DNA from: Planctomycetota bacterium
Lineage (GTDB): Bacteria > Planctomycetota > Phycisphaerae > Sedimentisphaerales > Anaerobacaceae
NCBI GenBank assembly: GCA_019456255.1
Contig: VRUG01000008.1
Span: 60,743-114,422, forward strand
Length of the DNA: 53,680 bases
Reading direction: 5' to 3'
Position numbers and translations under genes: made by a program. Of this stretch, positions 17,506-26,092 are shown in pieces. Below the pieces are notes generated by a model. It was not told the origin of the DNA and made no database searches. It worked only from the letters and a program-made list of their open reading frames with translations. The first letter of the stretch is position 1, and every line of letters starts with the position of its first letter.

Positions 17506-18714
17506 ATGAAAAAAGATATAACAAAAAAACTTGATGCACTAAAAAGAGGAACAGTCGAGATCTTCTCCGAAGAGGAACTGGCAAAAAAACTCGAAATCTC
17601 CGCAAAAAACGGCAATCCGCTGCGCATCAAACTCGGACTCGACCCCACCAGCCCGGATATCCACCTTGGACACACCGTAGTACTTAGAAAAATGAGACAG
17701 TTCCAGGACCTTGGGCACAAAGCCGTCCTCATCATCGGAGACTACACCGCGAGAATCGGTGACCCCTCTGGACAAAACTCCATCAGGCCCGTACTTACTC
17801 CTGAGCAGATTGAAAAAAATGCCGAAACATACTTCGAACAGGCAGGGAAAATTCTCGATACTTCAAAAGATAAACTCGAAGTCAGATACAACAGCGAATG
17901 GCTCGAAAAAATGACCCTGATAGAAATGATTCACCTCGCCGCAAAAAAAACCGTCGCACAAATGCTCCAAAGAGACAGCTTCAAAAAAAGACTCGAAAAT
18001 AATATAGATGTTTATACACACGAATTTTTATATCCGCTCATGCAGGCATACGATTCAGTTGTGATAAAAAGTGATGTCGAACTCGGTGGAACAGACCAGA
18101 CATTCAATAACCTTGTCGGACGTGACATCCAGCGGGCATACGATCAGCCGCCGCAAATCGTTATCACTATGCCCATTCTCGTCGGACTCGACGGCACCGA
18201 AAAAATGAGCAAATCAAAGGACAACTATATCGGCGTAACCGATGACCCAAATGACATGTTCGGAAAAGTCATGAGCATCTCTGATGACATGATGGAAAAT
18301 TACTTCACCTTGCTAACCGATATGCCCGCCGAAAAAATCGCCGAACTAATCGACCAAAACAAAACGCACCCAAAGCAGGCAAAGGTACTGCTCGGAAAAA
18401 CAATTGTAACACAATTCTACGACGCCCAAGCCGCCGACTCTGCCGCACAGGAATTCGAAAAAGTCTTCGCAAAGGGCCAAATGCCCGATGATATCGATGA
18501 AATCAAAATCGCCGCAGAACCCATCATGGCAAGCAAACTCCTCCTGACATGCAAACTCGTCTCAAGCGGCGGTGACGGAAAAAGAATGATTAAACAATCC
18601 GCCGTCAGTATCGATGGTATAAAAATCACCGACCCAAACTCGCAAATCGCACCAGCAAATGGAATGATTATCCAGGTCGGAAAGCGTAAATTCGCAAAGC
18701 TGAAAGTAAAATAA
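17506..18714 (+). CDS. tyrS: Tyrosyl-tRNA synthetase
   Basis: A class I aminoacyl-tRNA synthetase that charges tRNA-Tyr. The HIGH-type motif is DIHLGHTV and the KMSKS loop is TEKMSKSKDNY. The YPLMQAYDSV and GGTDQTFNNLVGRD stretches form the tyrosine pocket, and an S4-like RNA-binding end (GGDGKRMIKQSAVSIDG) closes the protein. At 402 residues it is the TyrZ-like length. I chose the ATG at 17506 because the in-frame TTG further upstream lies inside the -35 box of the promoter. Confidence 0.95.
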   Translation: MKKDITKKLDALKRGTVEIFSEEELAKKLEISAKNGNPLRIKLGLDPTSPDIHLGHTVVLRKMRQFQDLGHKAVLIIGDYTARIGDPSGQNSIRPVLTPEQIEKNAETYFEQAGKILDTSKDKLEVRYNSEWLEKMTLIEMIHLAAKKTVAQMLQRDSFKKRLENNIDVYTHEFLYPLMQAYDSVVIKSDVELGGTDQTFNNLVGRDIQRAYDQPPQIVITMPILVGLDGTEKMSKSKDNYIGVTDDPNDMFGKVMSISDDMMENYFTLLTDMPAEKIAELIDQNKTHPKQAKVLLGKTIVTQFYDAQAADSAAQEFEKVFAKGQMPDDIDEIKIAAEPIMASKLLLTCKLVSSGGDGKRMIKQSAVSIDGIKITDPNSQIAPANGMIIQVGKRKFAKLKVK

Positions 18715-18718
18715 AAAA

Positions 18719-19300
18719 ATGAACCTACCGCAAATTGAAAACTCAGAAAATTATATCGGCTTATACGTCGTAGACTTCGGCGAGTATTCAAGTACAGGCT
18801 TTACCGCACAAGAAGTCGCGGAACTCCTCGAAAGCGAAAAATTCGCCCACTGCAAAGTATACAAAATACATAACGCCTATCCCGATGGCAGACTTGAACT
18901 AAAAGGCGTAACCCCCGAAACTTTCCAACTGGAAATGGGTATGTTCTTCTACCAGGCCGACGGTACAACTGCAAAAGACGACTTCAAAAACCTCGTCAAC
19001 GTAGCGGTTCAAAATGCTCCGCCTTGCCGGGCAAAAATACACCTCGCAAAATACTCCGACGACAAATTAGTCACCGCCGTCATCTACCCTGCCGAATACA
19101 ACGACGAAATCAGCTCATGGCTAACTGCCGTCGATTTCAAAACCGCCGGACCCGCCGAAGGAGGCATCGAAGCCGTCCAGAGATATTACAACGAAAAACC
19201 AGAAATCATCGACCAGCACCAACTCTTTGCTAAAGATGAATTAAAAAACAGAACCGGCGAAGAACTACTCGCTAATCTAAAAGTTGCTATACAAAGATAA
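18719..19300 (+). CDS. Hypothetical protein
   Basis: The 193-residue product has no signal peptide or membrane segment and no motif I recognise. It is mixed alpha/beta in pattern (YIGLYVVDFGEYSS, KLVTAVIYPAEYNDE). It starts only 4 bases after tyrS with no evident ribosome-binding site, so translation may be coupled to tyrS. Coding character is supported by codon use like its neighbours and by tight packing with the genes on both sides. Confidence 0.7.
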   Translation: MNLPQIENSENYIGLYVVDFGEYSSTGFTAQEVAELLESEKFAHCKVYKIHNAYPDGRLELKGVTPETFQLEMGMFFYQADGTTAKDDFKNLVNVAVQNAPPCRAKIHLAKYSDDKLVTAVIYPAEYNDEISSWLTAVDFKTAGPAEGGIEAVQRYYNEKPEIIDQHQLFAKDELKNRTGEELLANLKVAIQR

Positions 19301-19301
19301 A

Positions 19302-19487
19302 ATGAAAAAATCCATCCTCAGTTCGGTAGCCGCAACAATACTCGCGATTTTCCCAAAGTCACCACCCGACCCGACCCCCGAGGACATGCAAAAAAAAGAC
19401 TTCCCCACAAGCACCCAAAAAATGGGAATTCGATTCAATGAAAAGGTCCGGAACATCTTCCGTTTCAAATGGCTAAAAAAAACCTAA
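19302..19487 (+). CDS. Small hypothetical protein, 61 residues
   Basis: The ATG lies 1 base after the previous stop. The product starts MKKSILSSVAATILAIFP, a weak signal or anchor, followed by a proline/aspartate-rich link (PKSPPDPTPEDMQ) and a basic end (FRFKWLKKT). Its 3' end overlaps the convergent cytochrome gene by 4 bases. Close coupling and codon use support a real gene; function is unknown. Confidence 0.55.
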   Translation: MKKSILSSVAATILAIFPKSPPDPTPEDMQKKDFPTSTQKMGIRFNEKVRNIFRFKWLKKT

Positions 19488-19735
19488 TTACCCCCGCCAG
19501 CCAGATATCCCAGCATCAATTCCTTTTCTTCACGTTTCAGTTTCTTGCCATACTTATCAGTATACTTTTCCCACGTTAGTTTATCATACTCACTCGCAGC
19601 TATAATGTTATGACATGATGAACATTTTGCACGGTAAAGCCTCTCGCCGTCACTCATCGCAACACCCACAGACTGACAGCCGACAATCGTTACAAAAACA
19701 AGCACGAACGCTAAAAATAAAAATCTTATTACCAT
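19484..19735 (-). CDS. Small c-type cytochrome-like lipoprotein
   Basis: The start chosen has AAGGA 7 bases before the ATG; a longer in-frame start upstream lacks this. The 83-residue protein has a signal sequence with lipobox TIVGC (C20) and, soon after, one haem-binding CxxCH (C38-S-S-C41-H42). No distal methionine is apparent in the short rest (LTWEKYTDKYGKKL), so axial ligation is unclear. It is predicted to be a periplasmic, lipid-anchored monohaem electron carrier. It follows the outer-membrane protein gene, and the pair sits behind a Fur box. Confidence 0.78.
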   Translation of the reverse strand: MVIRFLFLAFVLVFVTIVGCQSVGVAMSDGERLYRAKCSSCHNIIAASEYDKLTWEKYTDKYGKKLKREEKELMLGYLAGGGN

Positions 19736-19809
19736 CTTTAAATCCTTACGACTAAAAAGAAGCACAGGGGCAAGCCGCTTTCCTTTGACCTGCCCCAATG
19801 CAAATTCTA

Positions 19810-20538
19810 TTAAAAAGGAAAGCCAATAATAAACCTAACCCTGATATCGTCGCTGCGGTCATTCAATCCTCTAAGTCCGCCCAACCCCATCCAGAACTTT
19901 TCTCCGCCCCATGAAATCGTCGGCCCGATATAGTATTTGTCCTCGGTATAATTGCCCGTCGATTCAATACCGAATTTCCATTGACGATTGCTCTCGTAAT
20001 TCAGGCCCATAGCGTACTCATTTTCATTACCGCCTCGGCCATTTATACCGACCTTCAGTATTTGGTTGTACGCAAAATTAAAATCGCCGAAATTCTTCGC
20101 CAATATCAGCTTACCCTCTAAAATCTCTGGCGAAGTCGAATTATCCGCCTTGATATATTCAAGGTACACAAGAGTATCAAGAGGATGCTCACCCTTTTCA
20201 CCAAAACGGTACCGCGTCCTCAGCTTATGGCCGCCATACTCACCCTTCTCACCGCTCGTATCATAAGTCTGCTTATACTTCTCGTAGATAGCGATATCCC
20301 ACCGGTCAGTCAAACCATACTCAAGCTCAATCTGATGCTCCCACGTACTTTTCTCGTCAAACTTATGCATATCAGCTATCTTACTCGTCATATAATACTC
20401 AAGCTCACTGGCTCCCTTAGCCATCGTCATGTACTCATATGTCCAAACATAACCACGACGATCCGCACGCACAGAACCGCAAACCAAAAACAAAACCAAT
20501 ACAAACATCACACTCTTACTAAACCTTAGTCGCTGCAT
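19810..20538 (-). CDS. Secreted outer-membrane beta-barrel-like protein
   Basis: The ATG at 20538 is preceded by AAAGGAG; a TTG just before it is the alternative. A signal peptide (SVMFVLVLFLVCGSVRA) leads into a mature part made of alternating strands with many aromatic residues (ELEYYMTSKIADM, WEHQIELEYGLTDRWDIAIYEKY, WKFGIESTGNYTEDKYYIGP) and a terminal aromatic (IIGFPF). This is typical of a small outer-membrane barrel. I cannot name a family. Given the upstream Fur box, a role in iron-linked metabolism or uptake is an inference. Confidence 0.78.
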   Translation of the reverse strand: MQRLRFSKSVMFVLVLFLVCGSVRADRRGYVWTYEYMTMAKGASELEYYMTSKIADMHKFDEKSTWEHQIELEYGLTDRWDIAIYEKYKQTYDTSGEKGEYGGHKLRTRYRFGEKGEHPLDTLVYLEYIKADNSTSPEILEGKLILAKNFGDFNFAYNQILKVGINGRGGNENEYAMGLNYESNRQWKFGIESTGNYTEDKYYIGPTISWGGEKFWMGLGGLRGLNDRSDDIRVRFIIGFPF

Positions 20539-20595
20539 CAATATGCTCCTTTCTTAAAGCAAAAATCTCGTTACTATAAAAAATAAAAGTTAATG

Positions 20596-20614
20596 GATAT
20601 TGACAATCATTATC
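20596..20614. promoter_or_regulatory. Fur box
   Basis: GATATTGACAATCATTATC matches the 19-bp Fur consensus at 17 positions by eye. It lies between the fur-family gene and the barrel gene, about 60 bases before the barrel start. On the minus strand it overlaps a TTGATA that, with a 17-base spacer, is followed by TTAACT, so Fur binding would block that promoter. Confidence 0.7.
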
Positions 20615-20661
20615 AATACTAATCCAAAAAAATAAACCCACCTCTATCAAACATGACCAAA

Positions 20662-21102
20662 CTACCTCCCCCGCACTTTCTTGCTGCATTTTGGGCACAA
20701 ACCGAAGATATCCATCTTGTGATATAACTGAACATAACCATGTTTTGTCACCAACTGCTCCTGCAATTTTTCCAAACGTTTACTATATATCTCAACAAAC
20801 TTTCCACACCTCACACATATCAGATGGTCGTGATGCTCATGGCCAAACTTATGCTCGAACCGCTGACTGCCGTCACCAAAATCAACCCGACGGCATATAC
20901 CAGATTCTGTCATTAGCTTCACCGCACGAGACACCGTCGCATACCCGATGCTCTTATACTTCTTCCGCACAAGGTCATAAAGCTCCTGAATCGTCAAATG
21001 CTTTTCTGTCGCCAGGAAAATGTCAACAATTTGCTCACGCTGAACCGTATGACGCAGTCCCTTACCCGCGACATATTGCCCGAATTTTCCCTTAGCATCC
21101 AT
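20662..21102 (-). CDS. Fur-family ferric uptake transcriptional regulator
   Basis: The 146-residue protein has the N-terminal winged helix (HTVQREQIVDIFLATEKHL, YATVSRAVKLMTESGIC), the metal site HEHHDHLICVRCG, and two CxxC zinc pairs (CVRC and CPKC). This fits Fur-type iron sensors better than Zur or PerR, but the class cannot be fixed from sequence alone. A Fur box on its downstream side and a second, weaker one upstream fit iron control and possible self-regulation. Confidence 0.88.
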   Translation of the reverse strand: MDAKGKFGQYVAGKGLRHTVQREQIVDIFLATEKHLTIQELYDLVRKKYKSIGYATVSRAVKLMTESGICRRVDFGDGSQRFEHKFGHEHHDHLICVRCGKFVEIYSKRLEKLQEQLVTKHGYVQLYHKMDIFGLCPKCSKKVRGR

Positions 21103-21479
21103 TCAACAGGTCCCTAAATTAGCTATCAACCCGAATTCAAAAATCCGTAATATCAAATACAGTTAAGTAGAGTCGATTAACCATTCATGTCATTCCCGCG
21201 ACACGTAGCAAAGCGAAGAGCCCGGAACGGAAAGCGGGAATCCAGAGCCTTTTTGGGTCAGACTGGCAGTCATAGTATCGGTTCTCGTTAACTGGAATTA
21301 TTATAAGCCGTTCTATACTATTGATAATGAATATCAATACCAACCATCTTAGCCGATAAAACATCTCTGTCAAAAAAAATATCAGATTTTTTTAAAATTT
21401 TTCCGGAACTGTTCACAGGGGATAAAAAGGGCGTATATTTTGTGAAAACTTACAAATTTTCTAAAAGCGTAAAAGCCTC
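21103..21479. other. Intergenic region with dispersed repeat and Fur-like site
   Basis: No gene seen. Around 21187-21255 lies a dispersed element (GTCATTCCCGCGACACG...) that recurs at 39098. At 21323-21341 lies a 15-of-19 match to the Fur consensus (GATAATGAATATCAATACC). The rest is AT-rich. Confidence 0.6.
21323..21341. promoter_or_regulatory. Weaker Fur-like site upstream of the fur-family gene
   Basis: GATAATGAATATCAATACC matches 15 of 19 consensus positions and lies about 220 bases upstream of the regulator's start. It may serve autoregulation, or be the edge of the repeat. Confidence 0.4.
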
Positions 21480-24400
21480 TTACCCGTTCGCCCCGCAGCA
21501 TTTCTTATATTTCTTTCCGCTGCCGCACGGACAAGGCTCATTGCGACCAACTTTAGGCTGCTCAAGTTTGATTTGCTTGACCTTCTGCTCACCCTGAGGT
21601 GCCTGTGCCGCCGCTCGCTGACGCTCGGCCATCGCAAACTGACCAACCTCATCATGAGCCGTCCCACTTACTTGCCATACACTCTTAGCCTTCGTACCAA
21701 CTTCAAGATGAACCTTAAATATCGTATCGGTCACACGCTCCTCGATCGTACCGAGCATCTCATCGAAAAGACGAAAGCCCTCACGTTTATATTCAACCTT
21801 CGGGTCCTTCTCCGCAAACGCCCGAAAATGAATACTATCCTTAAGATGGTCCATCGTAAAAAGATGGTCCTTCCACGTACTGTCGTAAACCTGAAGCAAA
21901 ACATATCTTTCAAGGTCACTAAGTTCGCGACGCAAAAACTCCTTACCAGCATCGCACAAAATTTCCCGCCCCTTGCTCTTGTCACTAACATCTTCGCCCG
22001 TCAATGAGCAGCCAAAACGCTCATTCGCCCAATCCGCCAACCCATCGCCATCTAACCTGGCCATCTGCTCGTCTATCTGCTCGTCAAGCTTACCGTTATT
22101 ATACCTCTCGCTTAGCTCAAGCAATTGCTTTTGTATCGCCGCCGGCTTGGCATTTTGCATCTGCTCAACCGCCAGTTCCTCCCCGTATTTCTCTTTAACC
22201 CAATCACTCAACGCCTCGAATCCATACACATTCGCTCCGTCGGGCCCGTAAACCATACTCATCGCAAACTCGACCGGATACTCAACCTCACGCCGTTTAT
22301 ATTTCGCCTCGATTTCATCTTCCACCAAACCGCGTATCTTATCCTTGCTAAATTCCTTTATTTCAGCAACATCAAGCTTCAAATCAAACTTTGAACGAGC
22401 CCATTCCGCGTACATCCGAATCGAAAAATCCTCTTGCAAAAATTCTTCTAACTGCGAACAATCCCTTTTATCTATCTGCTCACTCGCCGCCTCGACCAGC
22501 TGCTCCTCAATCTCTTCCGGAGACAAATGCTTAACCTTACCCTGACTAAGACCAACCTTAAAAGCACTCATCGCCCACTTGCAAAGACCAGAAATGTTCC
22601 AGCTTTGACGGTCTTCATAATCTTCAAGATACTCACCAAGTGACAACGTGATCTCATTAGCCACATGTTCCTTCGCCTGATTCTTTATCAAATCCTCAAT
22701 CTCTTCTACACTGCCCCCGAATATCGCACCAATCCTCAAGTCAACACCAAAAACGCTACGCGCCCACTCCACAATACAGTTATAGGGATAATCATCATTG
22801 AGCATCGCATCGCAGTTATTACCGATTGCATTCTTTATCATCTCGGAAATAATTTCCTTAAGACCCTTACCCCGCAATATCTCAAGACGACGCGAATAAA
22901 AAATCTTCCGCTGATAATCCATCACCTCATCATATTCAAGCAGATTCTTACGAATCTCGAAATTCCGCTCCTCAACTTTCTTCTGCGCCTTTTCAATCCC
23001 CTTGCTTATCCTCCCGTGAACGATAGGCTGCCCCTCCTCCCAACCAATCCAAGATAGCGCCTTAACCGTCCAATCAGGTGCGAAAATACTCATCAAATCA
23101 TCTTCAAAGCTAAGGAAAAACTGACTCGAACCAGCGTCACCTTGCCTGCCCGCTCGACCGCGTAGCTGATTATCGATCCGCCGCGCCTCGTGACGTTCAG
23201 TACCAAGAATATGAAGCCCCCCGATGTCCGCCACACCTTCGCCAAGTTTAATATCCGTCCCGCGCCCAGCCATATTAGTAGCGATTGTCACATTGCCCCG
23301 CATCTTACCGTCACGGCTTTTATTCTGATGACCCGCCTTGGTTACGATAACAGCCTCACGAGCATGCTGCTTCGCGTTCAAAACCTCATGCTCCAAACCG
23401 AACCGCTTCGTCAACGCCGCAGATATCGCCTCACTTTTTTCTATACTTATCGTCCCCACAAGCACAGGCCGACCGGACATACTTACCTCATGGATCTCAT
23501 CGGCTATCGCGTTAAACTTTTCGCGAATGGATTTGTAAATCACATCCTCCATGTCATCACGCCTGCAAGGCTCGTTCGTCGGGATAGTAACCACATCGAG
23601 CTTATAAATATTCATAAACTCATCGGCCTCGGTCGACGCAGTTCCTGTCATACCAGCTATCTGACCATAAAGCTTAAAGAAATTCTGCAGCGTTATAGTC
23701 GCCAAAGTCTGTGTCTCTTCCTTGACCTTAACACCTTCCTTCGCCTCAATCGCCTGATGCAATCCGTCTGACCACTGCCTGCCCTCCATCAGCCTGCCGG
23801 TAAACTCGTCAACGATAACTATCTTACCGTCCATCACCACATAGCTTTTTTCCTTTTCAAACGTCAGGTGCGCACGAAGTGACTGCTCCATACGATGTCG
23901 CCACTGGTCATTTTGATAAGTGTGAAGATTCAGACCAAGAATTTTTTCCGCCGCCTTGTCACCCAGCTCCATCAACGTCACTGATTTCCTCTCGTAGTTG
24001 ACGTTGTAATAAAGCGTGCTTTCTTCTATCTGGTCCTCGGTCCCTGCTAATTCTCTTGCTAACGCCGACTCAGCCAAACCCAACTCTTCTTCGGTTTTTT
24101 CAAGAACCTTTTGAGCAGCCTCGATACGCGAACTGTCCTTTGCGCCTTTAGCCTCGGATAATTCACCTCGCGCGTTAGCGATTTTTCGCTTCGCCGCGTC
24201 CACTTGTTTCTTGAGCCGGTCGTAATTGCTCTGTAATTTCAGCAACTCTCGGCACGCGCTGTCAGCCTTCGTATAACTGGTAACATCATCAAACGCAGGA
24301 CCCGATATTATCAATGGCGTCCGCGCCTCATCTATCAATATCGAGTCGACCTCATCGATTATCGCATACTCCAACTTACCCTGAGCCATCATCTCAAGTG

Positions 24401-24998
24401 ACGTCTTCATATTATCACGAAGATAATCGAACCCGAACTCGTTATTCGTACCGTAAGTGATATCGCATCTGTATTGACCCTGGCGTTCCTCGCCCCCCGA
24501 ATCCATATCCGACTGGATCGCACCAACCGTCAAACCCAACGCCTCATATACAGGACGCATCCAGTCCGCGTCACGCTTCGCCAGATAATCATTCACCGTC
24601 ACAAGATGGATCTTTCGACCAGTAATATGAACAAGATAAGCCGCCAAAGTTGCCACCAGCGTCTTACCCTCGCCCGTCGCCATCTCCGCTATCTTACCCT
24701 CATAAAGAACCTTGCCCCCGATAAGCTGAACATCAAAGTGACGCATCTCGACATTGCGCCTCGCAGCCTCACGAACCACAGCAAAAGCCTCAAGCAAAAT
24801 ATCTTCAGGATTCGTCCCGCCAGCTATCGCAGACTTAAATTCCCCAGTCTTATTCTTTAGCTGCTCGTCATCGAGCTGTTTGACTTGCTCTTCAAATGCC
24901 CCCGCACCTTCAGCAATAGGAGAATAGCCCTTGATTAATCTCTCATTGCGGGAACCGAAAATCTTTAAAAGTACTTTGCCTATTTTTTCTGCTGGCAT
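21480..24998 (-). CDS. secA: Protein translocase ATPase SecA, enlarged
   Basis: SecA drives preproteins through SecYEG. Motor motifs are in order: Walker A ATGEGKT (107-113), [13 protein letters not shown] (215-227), [20 protein letters not shown], and [11 protein letters not shown]. The C-terminus carries the zinc motif [15 protein letters not shown]. At 1172 residues it is about 270 longer than E. coli SecA. The extra length is partly a coiled-coil insertion (about 250-320, [20 protein letters not shown]) but mainly in the helical wing region. There a unit of about 60 residues centred on W-A-x-x-x-F-x-x-x-L recurs five times (W745, W808, W866, W933, W990). E. coli has one comparable unit. 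Normal SecA function is expected, with an unusual regulatory surface. Confidence 0.96.
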   Translation of the reverse strand: MPAEKIGKVLLKIFGSRNERLIKGYSPIAEGAGAFEEQVKQLDDEQLKNKTGEFKSAIAGGTNPEDILLEAFAVVREAARRNVEMRHFDVQLIGGKVLYEGKIAEMATGEGKTLVATLAAYLVHITGRKIHLVTVNDYLAKRDADWMRPVYEALGLTVGAIQSDMDSGGEERQGQYRCDITYGTNNEFGFDYLRDNMKTSLEMMAQGKLEYAIIDEVDSILIDEARTPLIISGPAFDDVTSYTKADSACRELLKLQSNYDRLKKQVDAAKRKIANARGELSEAKGAKDSSRIEAAQKVLEKTEEELGLAESALARELAGTEDQIEESTLYYNVNYERKSVTLMELGDKAAEKILGLNLHTYQNDQWRHRMEQSLRAHLTFEKEKSYVVMDGKIVIVDEFTGRLMEGRQWSDGLHQAIEAKEGVKVKEETQTLATITLQNFFKLYGQIAGMTGTASTEADEFMNIYKLDVVTIPTNEPCRRDDMEDVIYKSIREKFNAIADEIHEVSMSGRPVLVGTISIEKSEAISAALTKRFGLEHEVLNAKQHAREAVIVTKAGHQNKSRDGKMRGNVTIATNMAGRGTDIKLGEGVADIGGLHILGTERHEARRIDNQLRGRAGRQGDAGSSQFFLSFEDDLMSIFAPDWTVKALSWIGWEEGQPIVHGRISKGIEKAQKKVEERNFEIRKNLLEYDEVMDYQRKIFYSRRLEILRGKGLKEIISEMIKNAIGNNCDAMLNDDYPYNCIVEWARSVFGVDLRIGAIFGGSVEEIEDLIKNQAKEHVANEITLSLGEYLEDYEDRQSWNISGLCKWAMSAFKVGLSQGKVKHLSPEEIEEQLVEAASEQIDKRDCSQLEEFLQEDFSIRMYAEWARSKFDLKLDVAEIKEFSKDKIRGLVEDEIEAKYKRREVEYPVEFAMSMVYGPDGANVYGFEALSDWVKEKYGEELAVEQMQNAKPAAIQKQLLELSERYNNGKLDEQIDEQMARLDGDGLADWANERFGCSLTGEDVSDKSKGREILCDAGKEFLRRELSDLERYVLLQVYDSTWKDHLFTMDHLKDSIHFRAFAEKDPKVEYKREGFRLFDEMLGTIEERVTDTIFKVHLEVGTKAKSVWQVSGTAHDEVGQFAMAERQRAAAQAPQGEQKVKQIKLEQPKVGRNEPCPCGSGKKYKKCCGANG

Positions 24999-25009
24999 AG
25001 ATTGTTTAC

Positions 25010-25200
25010 TACCCTAAGCTCTTAATATCACACTAAGTTTTTACTGTCACCCTGAGATTTTGCCGATAAACTGAGATTTTATTGTCATTGCGAGGCAGCG
25101 AAGCTGCCGCGGCAAGCTCAGATTTTAATATCACACTAAGTTCTCACTGTCACCCTGAGCGAATGCGAAGGGTCTCCGGCATCTAATATAACAGGACGCC
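25010..25200. repeat. Dispersed-repeat cluster between secA and efp
   Basis: Two copies of CACTAAGTTYTYACTGTCACCCTGAG (about 25030 and 25134) flank a TCATTGCGAGGCAGCGAAG module; related modules recur at other operon ends in the window. No gene is present in this 254-base gap. Confidence 0.65.
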
Positions 25201-25252
25201 TATACGCGCAAAAAATCACTCATGAATCCCAACTTTTACTATTTCTTCTATT

Positions 25253-25810
25253 CTATTTCGCTCGCGAAAGATATTCACCCGTCCGCGTATCAACCAGGAT
25301 AATCTCACCTAACTTAATAAAAGGCGGAACCTGTACAACGAGACCCGTCTCAAGAGTCGCCGGCTTATATTGATTCGTCGCAGTCGCACCTTTTATCTCC
25401 GGTGCCGTATCTGTAATTTCCAACTCAACCGTATAAGGCAAATCAACTACTACAGGCCTGCCCTCATACATACTCATCGCGATCTGAGTGTTGGCCTTCA
25501 AATATTTAGGACCGTCACCAAACGCGTCGTTATCAAGTGTGATCTGCTCAAAATTCTCAATATCCATAAATACATGCTCACTGCCCGATGAATAAAGATA
25601 CTCATATTTACGCTTATCAAGATAAACCTCTTCAACAGTCTCTTCCGACCTAAGCCGAACATTCTGGATTGAACCGTCCTCAAGCCGCTTGATCTTCGTC
25701 TGGTAAACCGCGCCGCCCTTACCGAGCTTGACGTGATGATAATCCACTACCGTATAGAGCTTACCATCTATCTTGATGGTCTGACCCTTCTTCATATCTG
25801 ATGCTTTCAT
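25253..25810 (-). CDS. efp: Elongation factor P
   Basis: EF-P relieves ribosome stalling at polyproline. The 185-residue length and three-domain KOW/OB/OB pattern are normal: MKASDMKKGQTIKIDGKLY, the tip loop HHVKLGKGGAVYQ, VELEITDTAPEIKG, and the C-terminal signature VVQVPPFIKLGEIILVDTRTG. The tip lysine K31 is present, but the residue two before it is Leu where many bacterial proteins have Pro. A promoter lies about 60 bases upstream. Confidence 0.95.
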   Translation of the reverse strand: MKASDMKKGQTIKIDGKLYTVVDYHHVKLGKGGAVYQTKIKRLEDGSIQNVRLRSEETVEEVYLDKRKYEYLYSSGSEHVFMDIENFEQITLDNDAFGDGPKYLKANTQIAMSMYEGRPVVVDLPYTVELEITDTAPEIKGATATNQYKPATLETGLVVQVPPFIKLGEIILVDTRTGEYLSRAK

Positions 25811-25868
25811 TGCTTACCTCAAAAAAAATATTAAATTGCTAAGTCAAAACCTCAATTCCTGACCCGCC

Positions 25869-25897
25869 AGTATCCCAAATCAACGCAGTATTGTCAA
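25869..25897 (-). promoter_or_regulatory. Sigma70-type promoter of efp
   Basis: On the minus strand TTGACA, a 17-base spacer and GATACT, about 60 bases before the efp start. Confidence 0.55.
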
Positions 25898-25968
25898 GAA
25901 ATCAATCAATTACCAAAAAACACACCCTTTAGAGCACTTTAATCTTTTCTGTTTGCATTTAGGCGGGC

Positions 25969-26079
25969 ATGAGGACAAGGCTGACAAAGAAGATTGCACA
26001 GTAATATTGGAATATTGCGAGCAAATCTGATGCTGCCAGCCGAAGCCGCAATAGGCATAAAGCGAACACGAAAAGTTAA
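25969..26079 (+). pseudogene. Broken small basic ORF, 36 codons with internal stop
   Basis: An ATG opens MRTRLTKKIAQ, then an in-frame TAA, then YWNIASKSDAA and SRSRNRHKANTKS to a second stop. The basic, serine/arginine-rich composition on both sides of the stop suggests one small protein, now interrupted, or a dispersed element that happens to be open. It faces the 3' end of rnr. Confidence 0.25.
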
Positions 26080-26092
26080 ATTGCTTTAAGCC

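Noticed and set aside
22665..23771. Several + strand frames of 128-193 codons inside secA
   Set aside because: Antisense to a clearly conserved gene; composition is that of complement-strand codons.
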